Translations under genes and position numbers: made by a program | Part shown: one piece after another, positions 10,293-21,689 of the stretch | How positions within the stretch are numbered: the stretch's first letter is position 1 | Layout of the letters: every line of letters starts with the position of its first letter | NCBI GenBank assembly: GCA_029204225.1 | Contig: CM055108.1 | Span: forward strand, 14,718,722-14,782,721 | From: Diphasiastrum complanatum | Taxonomy: Eukaryota; Streptophyta; Lycopodiopsida; Lycopodiales; Lycopodiaceae | DNA length: 64,000 nucleotides | Direction: 5' to 3' | Notes under the pieces: generated by a model | The model's input: only the letters and a program-made list of their open reading frames with translations | Told to the model about the DNA's origin: nothing | The model's database searches: none

Positions 10293-11010
10293 TCAAAAGG
10301 AGGGTACAATGTAGTGTGCGGGATGGAGCACAGAGGATCGGTTAAACCCACGCACCTTCTCCTCGAGATGCGCACAAGCAAAATTACACAACAATGGTTC
10401 TGCTGCAATATGGTCACGCGTGTTAGGTTTGATAGCAATGGAGAGTTCGTGCAAAAGGAAAGTATGCCAGTCGTATGGTGCTATTGTGGGGCTAGGAAAC
10501 TCCATGAAGGATTTCACAAATTGGCTTAGCATAATGTAGCCCTTGCAAAAAGTTGAAACAACCAAAAAGTTGTTCAACAGATAGTCAGCTGCTTGAGTTA
10601 TGAGATCATTGATAGCCTCTATCAAATATCCGCTGTTAGTCTGGACTGGGATCTCAAGGGCAGTCTTGATTATGCAAGGCTTGATAATGTTTTTGGCTTG
10701 GCGATGGGAGATTGGCACTATGCCAATGATGACCATAAAATTAGCGTTTATGCATACCTTGGTACATAATGTGGAAACATGACTTCGGCGCGTCTCACGT
10801 GGCATAAGCATGGAGAGCTAGCCCCATGTTGATGTAAGAGGAAAATAGCACCGGGTAAAAGCCCATTACTGCAAGAAGAGGGCTAGTTGTCTGAAACCAA
10901 GATTGGATCAATGAATCAGATGGCAGGGCCCAAATCTGAGTGGCAGAAGATATCTCGAGTTGGATGACCTACTTGGTGCCAATTTCGTCAGTAGAAGATG
11001 AGGAAGTCAT
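10293..11010 (-). pseudogene. Unknown ORF downstream of gypsy integrase
   Basis: From 11010 downwards the minus strand reads MTSSSSTDEIGTK-stop-VIQLEISSATQIWALP, then GFYPVLFSSYINMGLALHAY. After a stop and a shift it continues as an open frame at 10293-10811 containing ANFMVIIGIVPISHRQAKN, IPVQTNSGYLIEAINDLIT and SFMEFPSPTIAPYDWHTFL. The composition looks like a folded protein, not a shadow. The family is unknown to me. Its place, on the same strand and 3' of the gypsy integrase remnant, would fit the extra ORF carried by some Tat/Ogre-type gypsy elements, but that is inference from position only. At least one internal stop and one shift argue for a pseudogene. Confidence 0.35.
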
Positions 11011-11380
11011 GCTAGCGGCTGGAGGGTGTGGTTTGTTAATGTAGGAAATGAAGAAAGGTGAAAAGGCACATAAAATTAGAAAAGACAATTAAAGCAGTAA
11101 AAAGGGCTAAAAATTGAAAAAAGAAAAAGAAAAAAAGAAGGTTGATGGTGATATTGAGCATGGATCTGATAGTTGTGAGAGCAGATGAATACTTGTGAGA
11201 AGTTTGGTCGCAATCGGATAACTTGGAAATTTTGGACGAAAGTTCGATAGAGTTTCGCTAAGTGAAGTGACAAATGACTCAAATTCTGCCCTTATATAGA
11301 GGAATTTAGAGTGCATATTAGGTGAAATGTACTTTCTCCAGTTCAGTTCCAACCAAAATTTTGTAGGGATCTTCTTCACA

Positions 11381-11810
11381 TTATTCTAGGACCTCATGGA
11401 AGTCTGCGAAGGTTCAGAAGGAGATTTGACTGCCCTACGAAGGTTCTGACAGTCTACGAGGGTTCAACCCTCACAGAAAGTGATGTCTCGCACAACTTGC
11501 CCCAGATGTTGGATTTTCAAGATCAGACCCTATAGACAAACTAATTACGCTGCTCTGAATTCATTTATGCCCCTTGCAAAGGTTGGTTTGCTGATCTTGA
11601 TGCTCTACGAAGGTTCTGAAGATACTGCCTTCCTGAACCTTCGCAAACACTCAAATTTGATGATTTTTTCATCAGTAACTCTCGCAGAGATTTTCATAGA
11701 TGCTTCTGAGTTAGATTTGGTAGCTGTCAAAGTTTCAAAAGCTAAACCCCAAGGGATCTCAAAAAATCATGGAAAAAATGCTCTTTTTCAATGTTTTTTG
11801 ATGAGATCTT
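11381..11810. repeat. Field of degenerate TCTGCGAGGGTTC-like words (first patch)
   Basis: The words GTCTGCGAAGGTTC, CCTACGAAGGTTC, GTCTACGAGGGTTC, CCTTGCAAAGGTT, CTCTACGAAGGTTC and the reverse GAACCTTCGCAAA occur within about 270 nt (11400-11660). The same word returns at 15340-16130, on the other side of the gypsy coding remnant. It may belong to the untranslated regions of that element. Confidence 0.6.
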
Positions 11811-12159
11811 GAGATTCTTTGATCTTTAATCTTGCAGATTGGTATACTATTGCATCCAGGTTAGATCTGACTATGAGGAGTTCTTTGGGACTGCTCATGG
11901 ACATTTGTAACTGATCCATTAGTTTAAGTGACTTTTGTTTTTATTTTGCTACGTTTTCTTGATACCGTTGTCTCCGATTTGCAAGAATGGAGGCTGATGA
12001 TCTTATTTTCTGTTGATCTTATTTGAATCTAGATCTCACTTGGATCTTGTCGGATGTTGTCGGATCTTATCAGATCTTGCTAGATCTTGCTGTGATGACC
12101 GAAAAGATGTTCTAATTGTGACGTGTCATCACCATCCTTGATCTTCTTCATTGTGGTGG

Positions 12160-12490
12160 CCAATACTTGTGCAAATGGCTACCATTGATGGGCGTGTCGA
12201 ATGGCATCCCATCTAACTACTTGAGGTTCACGGCTCCATGACTGAGAGTCTCCTTTACTCGGAATGGGCCTTCGCCTGTGAAATTCAACTTTCCCTTGAT
12301 CGCCTTTGTTTTATACATGAGGACCAGATTTCCAGATCGAAGATCTTTCTTGTGCAATTGGTGATCATGCCATGCCTTGTGTCATTTTTTTTCAGCTGCC
12401 AATGCATGCACAACTAGTAAGCATGTCTCGCAAAGTTTATGCAGTGCTTCATCGCGTAATTGTAGAGATTTAGATTAATCGGGGCATTGT
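12160..12490 (-). pseudogene. Gypsy integrase C-terminal fragment
   Basis: The minus strand reads ALAAEKK-stop, AWHDHQLHKKDLRSGNLVLM, YKTKAIKGKLNFTGEGPFRV and SHGAVNLK, then LDGMPFDTPINGSHLHKYW. This matches the C-terminal region of plant Ty3/gypsy integrases (GDLVL..., GKL..WTGPF.V, GAV.L, ING..LK.Y). It lies directly beside the RT N-terminus at 12504 with no RT core, RNase H or integrase core between, so about 2.5 kb of pol is missing. Confidence 0.75.
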
Positions 12491-12503
12491 GTTGTAGCAA
12501 TTC

Positions 12504-12968
12504 TTAATGAAGGGACCAAAAAACTCTGTCTAGAATACTTTCCGTAAATGGTAAAAAAAAATTATCCTTCTTGGTGACTGTATTTAACGCTTTCAGGTTC
12601 ATACAGATTCGCATTTTGCCGTTCTTCTTGGGTACTATGACTATTGGCGACATCCATTCCGTGTGCTCGATTTCATAGATGAAATCAACATCTAGCAATT
12701 TCTGCAACTCTTGCTTGATCAACTCAGTATAGTTCGAGTTGCAGCGATAGTAACGACTTACTTTGGGGATTGCTCCATCCACCAAGGGTATGGTATGTTG
12801 GACTACGGTTGGTGGGATACCCTTCAGATCACTATAATTCCAAGCGAAACAATCCTTGTATTCCACCAATAATGATCGTAGTCTTTTGAATTGTGTGGGC
12901 ATTAACTGTTCTCCCACATGTACGATCTCTTCTTCTTCTTCTGACTCAGCTAGGTTCATGGGTTGCAT
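12504..12968 (-). pseudogene. Gypsy reverse transcriptase N-terminal fragment
   Basis: An open frame of 154 codons reads VEYKDCFAWNYSDLKGIPP, VVQHTIPLVDGA, LQKLLDVDFIYEIEHTEWMS, then PIVIVPKKNGKMRICMNLKA and LNTVTKKDNFFLP. This is the fingers region of a plant gypsy RT, and the catalytic FxDD box is not present. The frame ends at the deletion junction with the integrase tail. Upstream (12969-13374) lies the poorly conserved linker to protease. It belongs to the same minus-strand element as the protease and gag at 13375-15110. Confidence 0.85.
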
Positions 12969-13374
12969 TCACACATGTCCTTCAAAGACTTGCTCTGCTG
13001 GTTCCTGATTTTGATCAGGTTCTCGTTGAGTTTGCGACATCATAATTACTACGTCGTCTAAGATATAGTTCTTGAAGGTTCCTGGCATCTCGTGAACTGG
13101 TACGAGATTCCTCCTTCAGCATATTGATCTTAGCCCAACTCATAATTTTTGGGTTTTAAGTCATCTGAGAGAACAATGATGCTGCATCTGAGTCCATTCA
13201 TACTGACTTTAAGGAATCCAACACCTTCTTTTTCTCTTTTCGGCTCACGTAGTTGGGTTCATCCTTGTTGTCTTTCTTTGGAGCTGGCGTGACATTCACT
13301 TTATGATCGCGAATATCAGCATCCACCATAGCTATAGCCTCTTCTGATAGTCCATCACCACAAATGATCACAAG

Positions 13375-13722
13375 CTACATTCTCACTAGTTTTACAAGGA
13401 TATTGTCAACTACACCTTTTGGTTTAACACAACATTCATCTGCTAGTTTGATGACAAATTCCACTGGCTTCAATCCTTGCAAACTCCATTTCTGGTACAA
13501 CGTAGTGGAGATCAAATTTACCCCTGATTCTCCATCTACCACTGCTGCCTCATCCTCGAATCTCTTATGCTTGATCGACAGGGTGATATTGTGTTCTTCG
13601 CTTTCCCACGCTGTCCCAATGTGGAGGACGTTATTCGTTTCTTCGTAGTCCGCATAGTATATGGGCTCTAGTGTTACTGGCTCCTTGGCCCATTCAGCCA
13701 GGAGGCTCTTGGCTTGTGGCAC
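13375..13722 (-). pseudogene. Gypsy aspartic protease domain
   Basis: The 115-codon frame contains AAVVDGESGVNLISTTLYQK, the retropepsin active-site region. Plant gypsy proteases usually read DxGSG here, so DGESG is altered and activity is doubtful. Downstream it reads WSLQGLKPVEFVIKLAD and KPKGVVDNILVKL, as in related proteases. It sits directly after the gag frame on the same strand. Confidence 0.75.
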
Positions 13723-13725
13723 AAT

Positions 13726-15110
13726 CTACAATAATTCTTCAAGAGATAGGTTAACACGACTTGCTAGCAAACTTGTGAGTACCTCACTGTGCAGATCCTC
13801 GGGCTCCCCTATATGGAGTGGTGGTTCATGATGATGCAACCGATCGTTTTGATCAGTCCACACTGATGAGCGCGCTTGTGGTACTGGTTCTTTAGCAACA
13901 GGAAGTTCTGCAAGTATGTCTCTTGCTTGAGTTTTTTCCTCCTCTTGTGCTTTCTGTACCCAATGTCTTATCTTGTGGTACTGTCTTTCTTCTTCTCTCA
14001 CATTTGGATATGGCCTTGCAGCTGAGGGTTGATCATCGGATACTAATGGAGGTGGTGAGGGAGCCACTTCCTTCCGCATTTGTGCTCGCGTGACTGCTAG
14101 CACTGGGGCATGGAACTGATGTTTTTCTGGTGGCATCCCTCCTAGAATTGTTGTAAAGTGTACTATAATTAGATTCAAAGGTGCACTCGTTCCAGGTCTT
14201 AATGGACAAACAATTCCAGATCTTTTGCAAAGTGAGCACCATACATTTTTTCGGTGGGAATACTGCAGCTGGTTCTGTTCCGGTGGATTTGAAATTGGTG
14301 CTATAGCTCTCTGCAAGGCCTCCATTTTTTGTCAAATTGTGCCGTCAATTGTTCCATCTGCTGCTTGTGTAGCTTTGTCATTTGTTCCGATCATCAGCTC
14401 GGTAAATAGGTTGGAAGTGTTGGATGATGATGATGCTACCGAAGGAGTCGAAGTATAGGTGGTCGGATAAGATTTCTCGTCTGAACCCTCATCTTCCTCC
14501 ATGATGGCATCTTCCATTGCTTTCTACAATGTAGCGTACTACTCCCATCATTGTTTAAGTTATCTTCTGATACTACGTGGAAACCCCGCGAGGAACCACA
14601 TAATAGCTGCATGATCGGGAGTTGGGGCTACGTTGCACTCGGATCTTAGATGTTTGACCCGTTCGATATAGTCCCTGACACTTTCTCTTTTTCCCATATT
14701 CACTTTGCTCAACAGGAGAAACAGATCTCCAAGGAACTTTCTTGGTTTAAAGTGCATGATGAGAGTCACTTTAACCGCTTCCCAAGTGGTTTTCTCTTCT
14801 TTCGATAGGTTGAAGAACCAATCCTATGCCACTACTACCAAAGACATTGGGAACATCATCAACTTCTCTGTCGGGGTCCGCTCGTCATAAATTTCATAGG
14901 CTTGCTCGTAGATCTAGAGGAATTTGATTGGATCTGATGACCCATCGTATTTAGGCATTTCCACCCATGGTGCCCTCCAATGGTGCAATAGATACAAGTT
15001 GACCCATTGGATCCATTAGTGCTGATACTGGTTTTGCCTCGATTTGCGCAACTGCTACTCTGGGAAGGTTTGGTGTTTGATTTGTTGCTCTTCTCACAAT
15101 TGATCATCTA
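13726..15110 (-). pseudogene. Gypsy gag region
   Basis: At 14560-14769 the minus strand reads KPRKFLGDLFLLLSKVNMGK, RESVRDYIERVKHLRSE and MWFLAGFPRSIRR, matching the retrotransposon gag core (LL...R..ES..DYI.R...L). A second open frame at 13726-14325 holds CSLCKRSGIVC, PPEKHQFHAPVLAVTRAQMR and acidic linker up to the protease. An upstream piece continues to about 15110. Stops and frame changes show decay. Confidence 0.7.
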
Positions 15111-16374
15111 AATCTTAGATTCATTCGATGGTAGAGTTCAAGGTTGCTGGATCTTGCTGGTACAATGGAATGCAATCTGGATCTTAGGGAATAAAATCAA
15201 TTTGATAGGCCGATAGTGTGATTTTAAGCCTCTTACAATGATTTTTCCTTGATAGTTTTTTTATCCTTGGTCCGAATGTTTTGAGATTTTCACAGTAGTT
15301 GGATCTGATACAGATCTAACTACTAATCTAGTCTGCAAAGGTTACTCATGCAAGGGCTGGTTGTGCAAAGGTTTCTTCACTGTTTTACAGTCAAAAAACT
15401 TGTTTTTTTCAAAAATATTGGGAAGTAACTCTCACAGGGCTTACAGGAGCTGTATCTAGTATGGATCTAGCTTTGAAAATCTTTGCGAAGGTTAACTCTC
15501 ACAGGAAGTAAAAATCTCACTATCTGCAAGGGTTCAGGAACACCTTTTTTGCTCTGAACTTCACCAATATTTTGTTCTAACTCTCGTAGGCTTCATCATT
15601 TGTGTAAAAAGACATTCTAAAGCCCATGGAATGGTTTACGAAAGTTACTTCTACGAGGATTTGATGGATCTTATGATTTTAGTGATTTTTAGACATTCAA
15701 ATCCAATTTTCTACTCACTAGAATCAAACTAACTCTCGCAAGCTCTTTCGTGTCCTTTTCTCACTGAAATGGAACTTCAAAATTCTCTGCGAGGGTTCTT
15801 GGCCACTGGAATTGAAAATTTGTGTGTCTGCGAGAGTTCTGTTGGATTTTCCCGTCCTTTTCTCACTGGAAACCTTCACAAAGAGCACTTATACTGGGAA
15901 CTAGCTCTTGCAAGATTCTTTGTCCCCTGGTCTCATAGAGTTGAAACTTCAGAGAGCTCTATGAGAGTTCTTATGATGATCTGAATTTTTTTTGTTTTTT
16001 ACAAGGGTTTTGAATTTTTGATGGTTTTTCTCTGATTTTTAAAAATCTGCTTGGAACTAAATCTCGCAGGCTTCTATGCGGGTCTGGGATAGTACCCTAG
16101 AGCTGCTGTCAGTCATGCGAGGGTTGGTTTCCACTGGTTTTGTAGAAAAAAAAATCTGATGAGAATTTTGCCTCTTTTCCCTCCAAAATGCAGATTTGAG
16201 TGTTTTTATGTTTGAAAAAATTGTTTAGGGCCTCCTCTACCCTCTCACACCTCCTCCACTAGCTGTGAACAATCCAAGCACATGAAAATACAGAAAACAA
16301 GCTAACTCTACCCAAAATCCACCTAAAAGCATTCTAAAAAAGCAAAAACAGCTAAACTAGTTAGTGAAAGCCTA
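15111..16374. repeat. Gypsy leader with second field of GCGAGGGTTC-like words
   Basis: No gene is seen. Between the primer site and gag the + strand carries many variants of one word: TCTGCAAAGGTTAC (about 15335), TTTGCGAAGGTTAAC, CTGCAAGGGTTCAGG, CTCTGCGAGGGTTCTTGG (about 15785), GTCTGCGAGAGTTCTG, CTATGAGAGTTC, CATGCGAGGGTTGG (about 16110). The spacing is irregular, so it is not a simple tandem array. Confidence 0.6.
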
Positions 16375-16392
16375 TCCCCGACAACGGCGCCA
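16375..16392 (-). other. Gypsy primer binding site (tRNA-Asp type)
   Basis: The minus strand reads TGGCGCCGTTGTCGGGGA one base after the LTR end CCCTACA. It matches, with one change, the Asp-tRNA-type site known from Athila/Tat gypsy elements. Confidence 0.8.
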
Positions 16393-16393
16393 C

Positions 16394-17150
16394 TGTAGGG
16401 TGTAGATTTCGTCGATGAGCAGCCCTTCCACTTGTCAAAGAGGGTTAGAACACTTGGATAGGAACCTAACTATGCTAAGATGCTACTTTTAGTTGCTTTC
16501 TACCCTTTACACTAACACTACCACCTTTAACACTACACTCTCCTAACTAACCCAACATACATCATGATTTGTGGTGAAAAAGAGAGGGAAGAAGAGAAGA
16601 GAAGGGGATTGAAGGATAGAAGTAGTAGAGCAAGAGATTGAGTGTGGAGGTTAGCTCACTAATGGAGAAACATTCACAGTGGAAACCAACAAGCATGTAA
16701 ACTAGGAAACAAAGTAGCAAACACACACAAATTGCATTAGCAAGTAGTGAATAGCAAATGAGGATGCTTCTCTTCCAAAAATGGTAGAGTTTTCTCCTTC
16801 TCATTAAGCATGGAAATATGGTACAACAGGTGTCTTTTTATCAATGGGGAAGGCCCTTGCCCCAAACTCCTATTGGCTACATCTAAAAATATGTGAAATA
16901 ATCTTAACCATCCATCTTGGACCCAATCTAATCCAAGGGTCTTAAAAAAGTACATTGGAAGTCACATGATACATGTGAGTCTCAATTTGGACCAAACTTT
17001 GAAAGTTCTAGACTAAGTTTATAAACGTGACAATTTGACTTGCGTGCTCATTGGGCCATGGGCTTATACAGCAGAATGCCATGACCCTCGCAACTATTTC
17101 TACTTTTCAATTTTATTTATTTACAATACGTTGATAACTCAAAAGAGGTT
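16394..17150 (-). mobile_element. 5' LTR of the minus-strand gypsy element
   Basis: The LTR ends (minus strand) with CTACACCCTACA next to the primer site. Its body matches, in inverse orientation, the LTR at 20493-21323: shared blocks include the GAAGCATCCTCATTTGC region, CCCATGGCCCAATGAGCAC and AGAAATAGTTGCGAGG. The outer end near 17150 has lost the TGTTGGG start, so that boundary is approximate. Confidence 0.75.
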
Positions 17151-19635
17151 TCTCGTGCACTACCTCAGTGTAGTGTTGATGCAATTTAAAATAGATACAC
17201 TCAATTACAACCCATTGATTAACCTAAAAGAAAACTAAGACAAGACAGGACACATAGTACTACCTTTGAAAGACAAGGTCGAAAAGTTTCTTCTTTCAAC
17301 CTTACCTCTTTTTTCTAAACAAATTTTGTTGTTTTTTTTATACTACCCCTTCCAGCCTTTCCCATTGGGTATCTTTCTTGTGAGCCTAAACATTTGTCGT
17401 TCAGAGCACTTGGGACCGTAGAAAGAAAGGTTGGTGAGCCGAGTGGCATCGGCGCCACTCGGGGTCGAGCCCTCTTTCTCTCTGTGGCACGCGCGCTCCC
17501 TCCTCTAGCGATTTTAGGTCAAAGGGCTATTGCTCCCTCCTGTAGCGATGGCATGTCAAAGTGCTGTTGCAGCATTTGGAGAAATGAGAGATAAATGAAA
17601 ATTTGCAAAAATTGAAGCCGGTTTGTTTTCAATTCACAGGGCATCACAACAAGGAGGAAATGGAACAGAAACTATGCCATTTGAGAATGGATTTGGATTT
17701 GGAGTGATTGTGTTTCTAAGTGACCTGTAGTGGCTCCTGTCACAAGGCAATGGCTCTCTGCTGCCTCCACAATGCTATGTTGTACCTCATTCACTTGTGA
17801 GGAATGTCTCACTATTGCAAAGAGGATTTCCATTGCCATCTATGATTCTCCCTCTCTCGCTAGGCGCTAGTTTAGTAGGGCATTGCTGATTGAGAAAGAG
17901 CTACTATTACCATCGGACATGTATGGGCTGCTACCTTCGCTGGTTGAGGAAGAGTTATTGCCATCATTGGAGGAGCACACTTTAACTAGCAAGCTCATTG
18001 CAAAAATCATGCAACATTACCACAACAAATTTTACCAACAATCTCTTCAAAAATCACCTATCTACAACAAATCAATGTTTGCACAGATCAATTTGTAGGT
18101 AGCATGACATAGTTCTTGCAAATTTTGTCAAATTTTAACTATAAAGTTTCAATGAAATTGTTTAGCTCCATACTCTACACCACAGAATTCTCATTTTGTG
18201 CAAGGACACCGTATGCAAAAATATTTGAGATATCACACAGGAGGTTGAATCTATCAAACTGGTGACAAAAAGGCAATCAGATGCTAGTTTCTATTTTGAA
18301 TTCGGATTATTGACAAATGCTTTTTAGAGTGGTCTTCTATATGTAGAAATATCTTTGAAATGGATGTCACATGTTTTTCTTTTCACTTGAGGAAGAATCT
18401 TCCACACATTGTTCATTTAGTACATCATGGAATTCCCTAATGGATAGCAGCCAGTATGATGTTTTTCCCATGAATTTTTCCATGGAAGACAGTTCATTGT
18501 TTCATTGTGGCAGCTTGAATCAGGACATTATGACAGCCAACTTAAAAATTGAAGAGTGACTAGCAAAAATCTTAAGTTGTCAAAGTTGATTCCTAAAATT
18601 CACAACATGTTCTTGAAGCCTAGTGTTCCATCCAAAGTTCAACTATGAAGTATCTTCAAATGATCTGCCATTCATGACACTACCATTAGTTTCAGACCTA
18701 TCGCAACATTTCTGAACTTCTTATTTATCTAAGTTTATGTTTCTAAGGAGCTGATTTTTTATGGAGTATTCATTTCCACCACTGTTTTATCATAAGAGCA
18801 ATATAATGCAAAAATCATTTTGTTCCACTTCAGACTTATGAGCAAATTTGTGGTTTTTGTATGACCTTATGAGAAGCTAAATCATCATCCTACTAGCTAA
18901 AGAATAAAAGATCGCAGATACGACAAAAGGGTTGATTACTACCAAAGCTTGCACGTTCACTAGATGATATTGCTTGGGAGAATAAATTGTGCTCTTGAAT
19001 CAAGCAAATTGGCAACAACATAAGTCAATTGAACTGCTTTATGATTAGAGACCTTAAATGACAACTATATTCTATGACAACAATATATTTCAGTAAAGAC
19101 TTCGGCCCGTAGAAACTATGTTGATCAAGTCCAAAAAGTTTTTAACCTAATTTGTAGCTTTGGTAACCAAAGCCTTCAAGCAAAGGTCTTAAAACAGCTG
19201 GAGCTAGCCACATGATTGATCAAGTGCTTAGTAATTGCAACCTACCTTGGAGTAGACTTGAAGTTCATCTAATTACTTTAAAATCAATATAGGATCTCAG
19301 TTGCTATAGCAGGAAACCTTCATCAACAAACTCCAACTTTAGTCAAAGTGTGTATTTCTAACTACATAAATGTGCCAACTTTTTAGTGGTTGCATAGAAA
19401 CTACGGAAAGCCTTTGCAGTTGCACATTAATGATGCCAATTCTAAAATTCGACACCTACAATTTCAGCAACACAAGTTGTTTCATAAACCCTAATCTATG
19501 GCGCAAATACCTTGGCAAAACCATTGAATTTGGAGAAGGTAGCCAATTAAAATGGTCAATGAGTAAAAACATTCAAACAAGATGTTAATCAGATTCTCCA
19601 CAAAAAAAAATTCAATCAACTATTTTTTTTTTTTT
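17151..19635. other. No gene; one strong GC-rich hairpin
   Basis: About 2.5 kb of mostly AT-rich sequence without recognisable coding or TE motifs on either strand. Near its left end a GC-richer patch (17400-17560) contains a perfect 9-bp inverted repeat, CCGAGTGGC at 17439-17447 and GCCACTCGG at 17454-17462. Confidence 0.5.
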
Positions 19636-20492
19636 GGAGCGCCAGGCCTCCACATCTCAAGGCTCAAGATCCATATCTGCCAGCCAAGCTTTTTGTCGAC
19701 CAAAGTCCGTGGAGGAGAAAACAAATGAATTCTTAGCCAAACATCCCCACGAGTCCTCATGAGGCGGCTGGCAGATTATCTTTCTTCGCCCAAACAATCA
19801 AGGGCAACAAGTTGAAAGCTCTTCTAGTGCTCCAACCACAGCCAGAGTGGCGCCAACAATTCTTCGAGAGAGACTCTGCGGCCATCAGGGCCTATGTGAC
19901 AAGTCCACGCCAATTAAGAGTTAATGCGCATTTCCTCCCCTGCACGGGATGATCCAAATGGGCAGAATGTGGCACTCCCTTGGACCTGATCACGCTCCAC
20001 AACTGCATTTGGCCAAGAATTCCTCTAGAGCATGACTGGAACATGGATGTAGATGCCAAAATGGCTCTAATCCAGTTTTTCAGAAATTATATTAATTGTC
20101 TTGATCCAACAGTCCACGCGGCCCCCACTTATGCTCGAAACTTAGAATATTTGATGGGCATTGAGACTAAATGGGACAATTTTCTTCCTCCAATATTTTT
20201 TTATCCAAATAAAGTGTTGACCTCCGAAAAGATTGAAGATCAATACCCGTGGCGTGCATATACTATCGAGCGGCACTCCTTGGCAATTCCATGGACGTAG
20301 AGATTCCAAGCTTGGATCGACCAATATTGGTTAACAAGAGTCCACAAGTACCTTTTCACTCCAAAGGACTTGAAAAATACCAACAGAATCACTTTCATCA
20401 AAGACGCCACCCCCTATCTCATCCACCAAAGGTGAGTCTATACTAAACCGGTAGAGTGCCGAGGGACCGACACTACTTCAGGCCATGGGTCC
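19636..20492 (+). mobile_element. Internal region of gypsy-type element preceding an LTR
   Basis: 19636-19957 is homologous to 21378-21669, which follows the LTR at 20493. After it comes an unrelated 106-codon frame at 19980-20300 (LEHDWNMDVDAKMALIQFF, AAPTYARNLEYLMGIETKWD, DQYPWRAYTIERHSL) that I do not recognise. The segment ends at the LTR start. A copy with internal sequence on both sides of one LTR suggests tandem elements sharing an LTR, or a short non-autonomous derivative. Confidence 0.6.
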
Positions 20493-21323
20493 TGTTGGGG
20501 GTATTCCCAACATGATGTAAATAAATAAAAAGTTGAGTTAGTAGAAATAGTTGCGAGGTCGTGGCATCCTGCATGTATAAACCCATGGCCCAATGAGCAC
20601 TTGTAAATAAATAATTTTGGCATAAACTTGACTTTGGGCCATGTAATCAAAAATAATAGTAGAAGGCCAAAGTTAAGCTTAAGCTTAAGTTCCTAAGTTT
20701 GTTTAATCAGTCAAAGTCAATTGGTGGTAGGTGAAGTGTGTTTCTCTCTCCACCATTGATAAGTTTGTGCTTTTGATGAAGGGTGTGGATTTCAATCCCA
20801 CCGTCCTTGGAATAGCCAATAGGAGAAAGGGGCAAGGGCCTTTCCCGTCCATAAAAAGACATCATTTGTATCATATTTTCATGCTTAATGAGGAGGAGGA
20901 AACTCTACCATTTTGGAGAGAAGCATCCTCATTTGCTATTCAATACTTGCTAATGCTCTTGTGTGTCTTGCTTTTGCTCTCTAGATTCCATGTTTCTTGT
21001 TTCATTAGTTAATGTTTTTCCATTAGCATGCACAATGAGCAAATGAGCTAACCTCCCCTCGCACTCTCTTTCTCTCCCTCTTGCTATACTTCTTCTATCT
21101 ATCAATCTCCCTCTCTTCTCTTCTTCTTTCCCTCTTTCACTCTAAAATCATGATGTGTGTTTGGTTAGTGTAGGGAAGAGTAGTGTTAAAGAGTGGTAGT
21201 GTCAGGAAAAAGAGTAGGAAGCATCTAAAACTAGCATATTGACATAATTAGGTACCTATTCAATGATCTAACCCTTATTGACAGGCGGAGGGCTGCTCAT
21301 GGACTATATCTACACACCCTACA
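20493..21323 (+). mobile_element. Gypsy LTR, 831 bp, forward orientation
   Basis: It starts TGTTGGGGGTATTCCCAACA, which is itself a small hairpin (TGTTGGG/CCCAACA), and ends CACACCCTACA. The flanking 5-mers differ (GGTCC and GTTGA), so it is not a solo LTR with a target duplication. The sequence after it, GTTGATGCCAATGCC, may be a decayed primer site. It is the same family as the inverse LTR at 16394-17150. Confidence 0.8.
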
Positions 21324-21689
21324 GTTGATGCCAATGCCAAGACATGAGCCAAGAAACAGATCCGAGCCAAAACCGAGGGGAGCGCCAGGCCTCCACATCT
21401 CAAGGCTCGAGATCCATATCTGCCAACCGAGCTTTTCGTCGACCAAAGTTCGTGGAGGAGAAAATAAATGAATTCTTAGCCAAACATCCCCACTTGCAGA
21501 TATCTTTCTCCGCCCAAACAATCAAGGGTAACAAGTTGAAAGCTCTTCTAGCGCTCCAACCACAACCAGAGTGGCGCCAACAACTCTTCGAGAGAGACCC
21601 TACGACCATCAGGGCCTATGTGACAAGTCCACGCCAATTAAGGGTTAATGCACATTTCCTCCCCTGCACCTATGGATCTAAATTAAAAA
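21324..21689 (+). pseudogene. Start of gypsy-family internal ORF after the LTR
   Basis: An open frame from 21344 (MSQETDPSQNRGERQASTSQ) continues through FVEEKINEFLAKHPHLQ, NKLKALLALQPQPEWRQQLF and TTIRAYVTSPRQLRVNAHF. It is better preserved than its copy at 19636-19957. The reading then runs into copia sequence near 21690, so it is a truncated chimera. It is probably the N-terminal part of a gag or extra ORF; I do not recognise a named domain. Confidence 0.5.

Noticed and set aside
16375-16392. tRNA-like sequence
   Set aside because: Only the 18-nt 3'-end complement of a tRNA is present, next to an LTR end. It is a primer binding site, not a tRNA gene. The same holds for the Met-type sites at 23931, 39131, 44888 and 49953.
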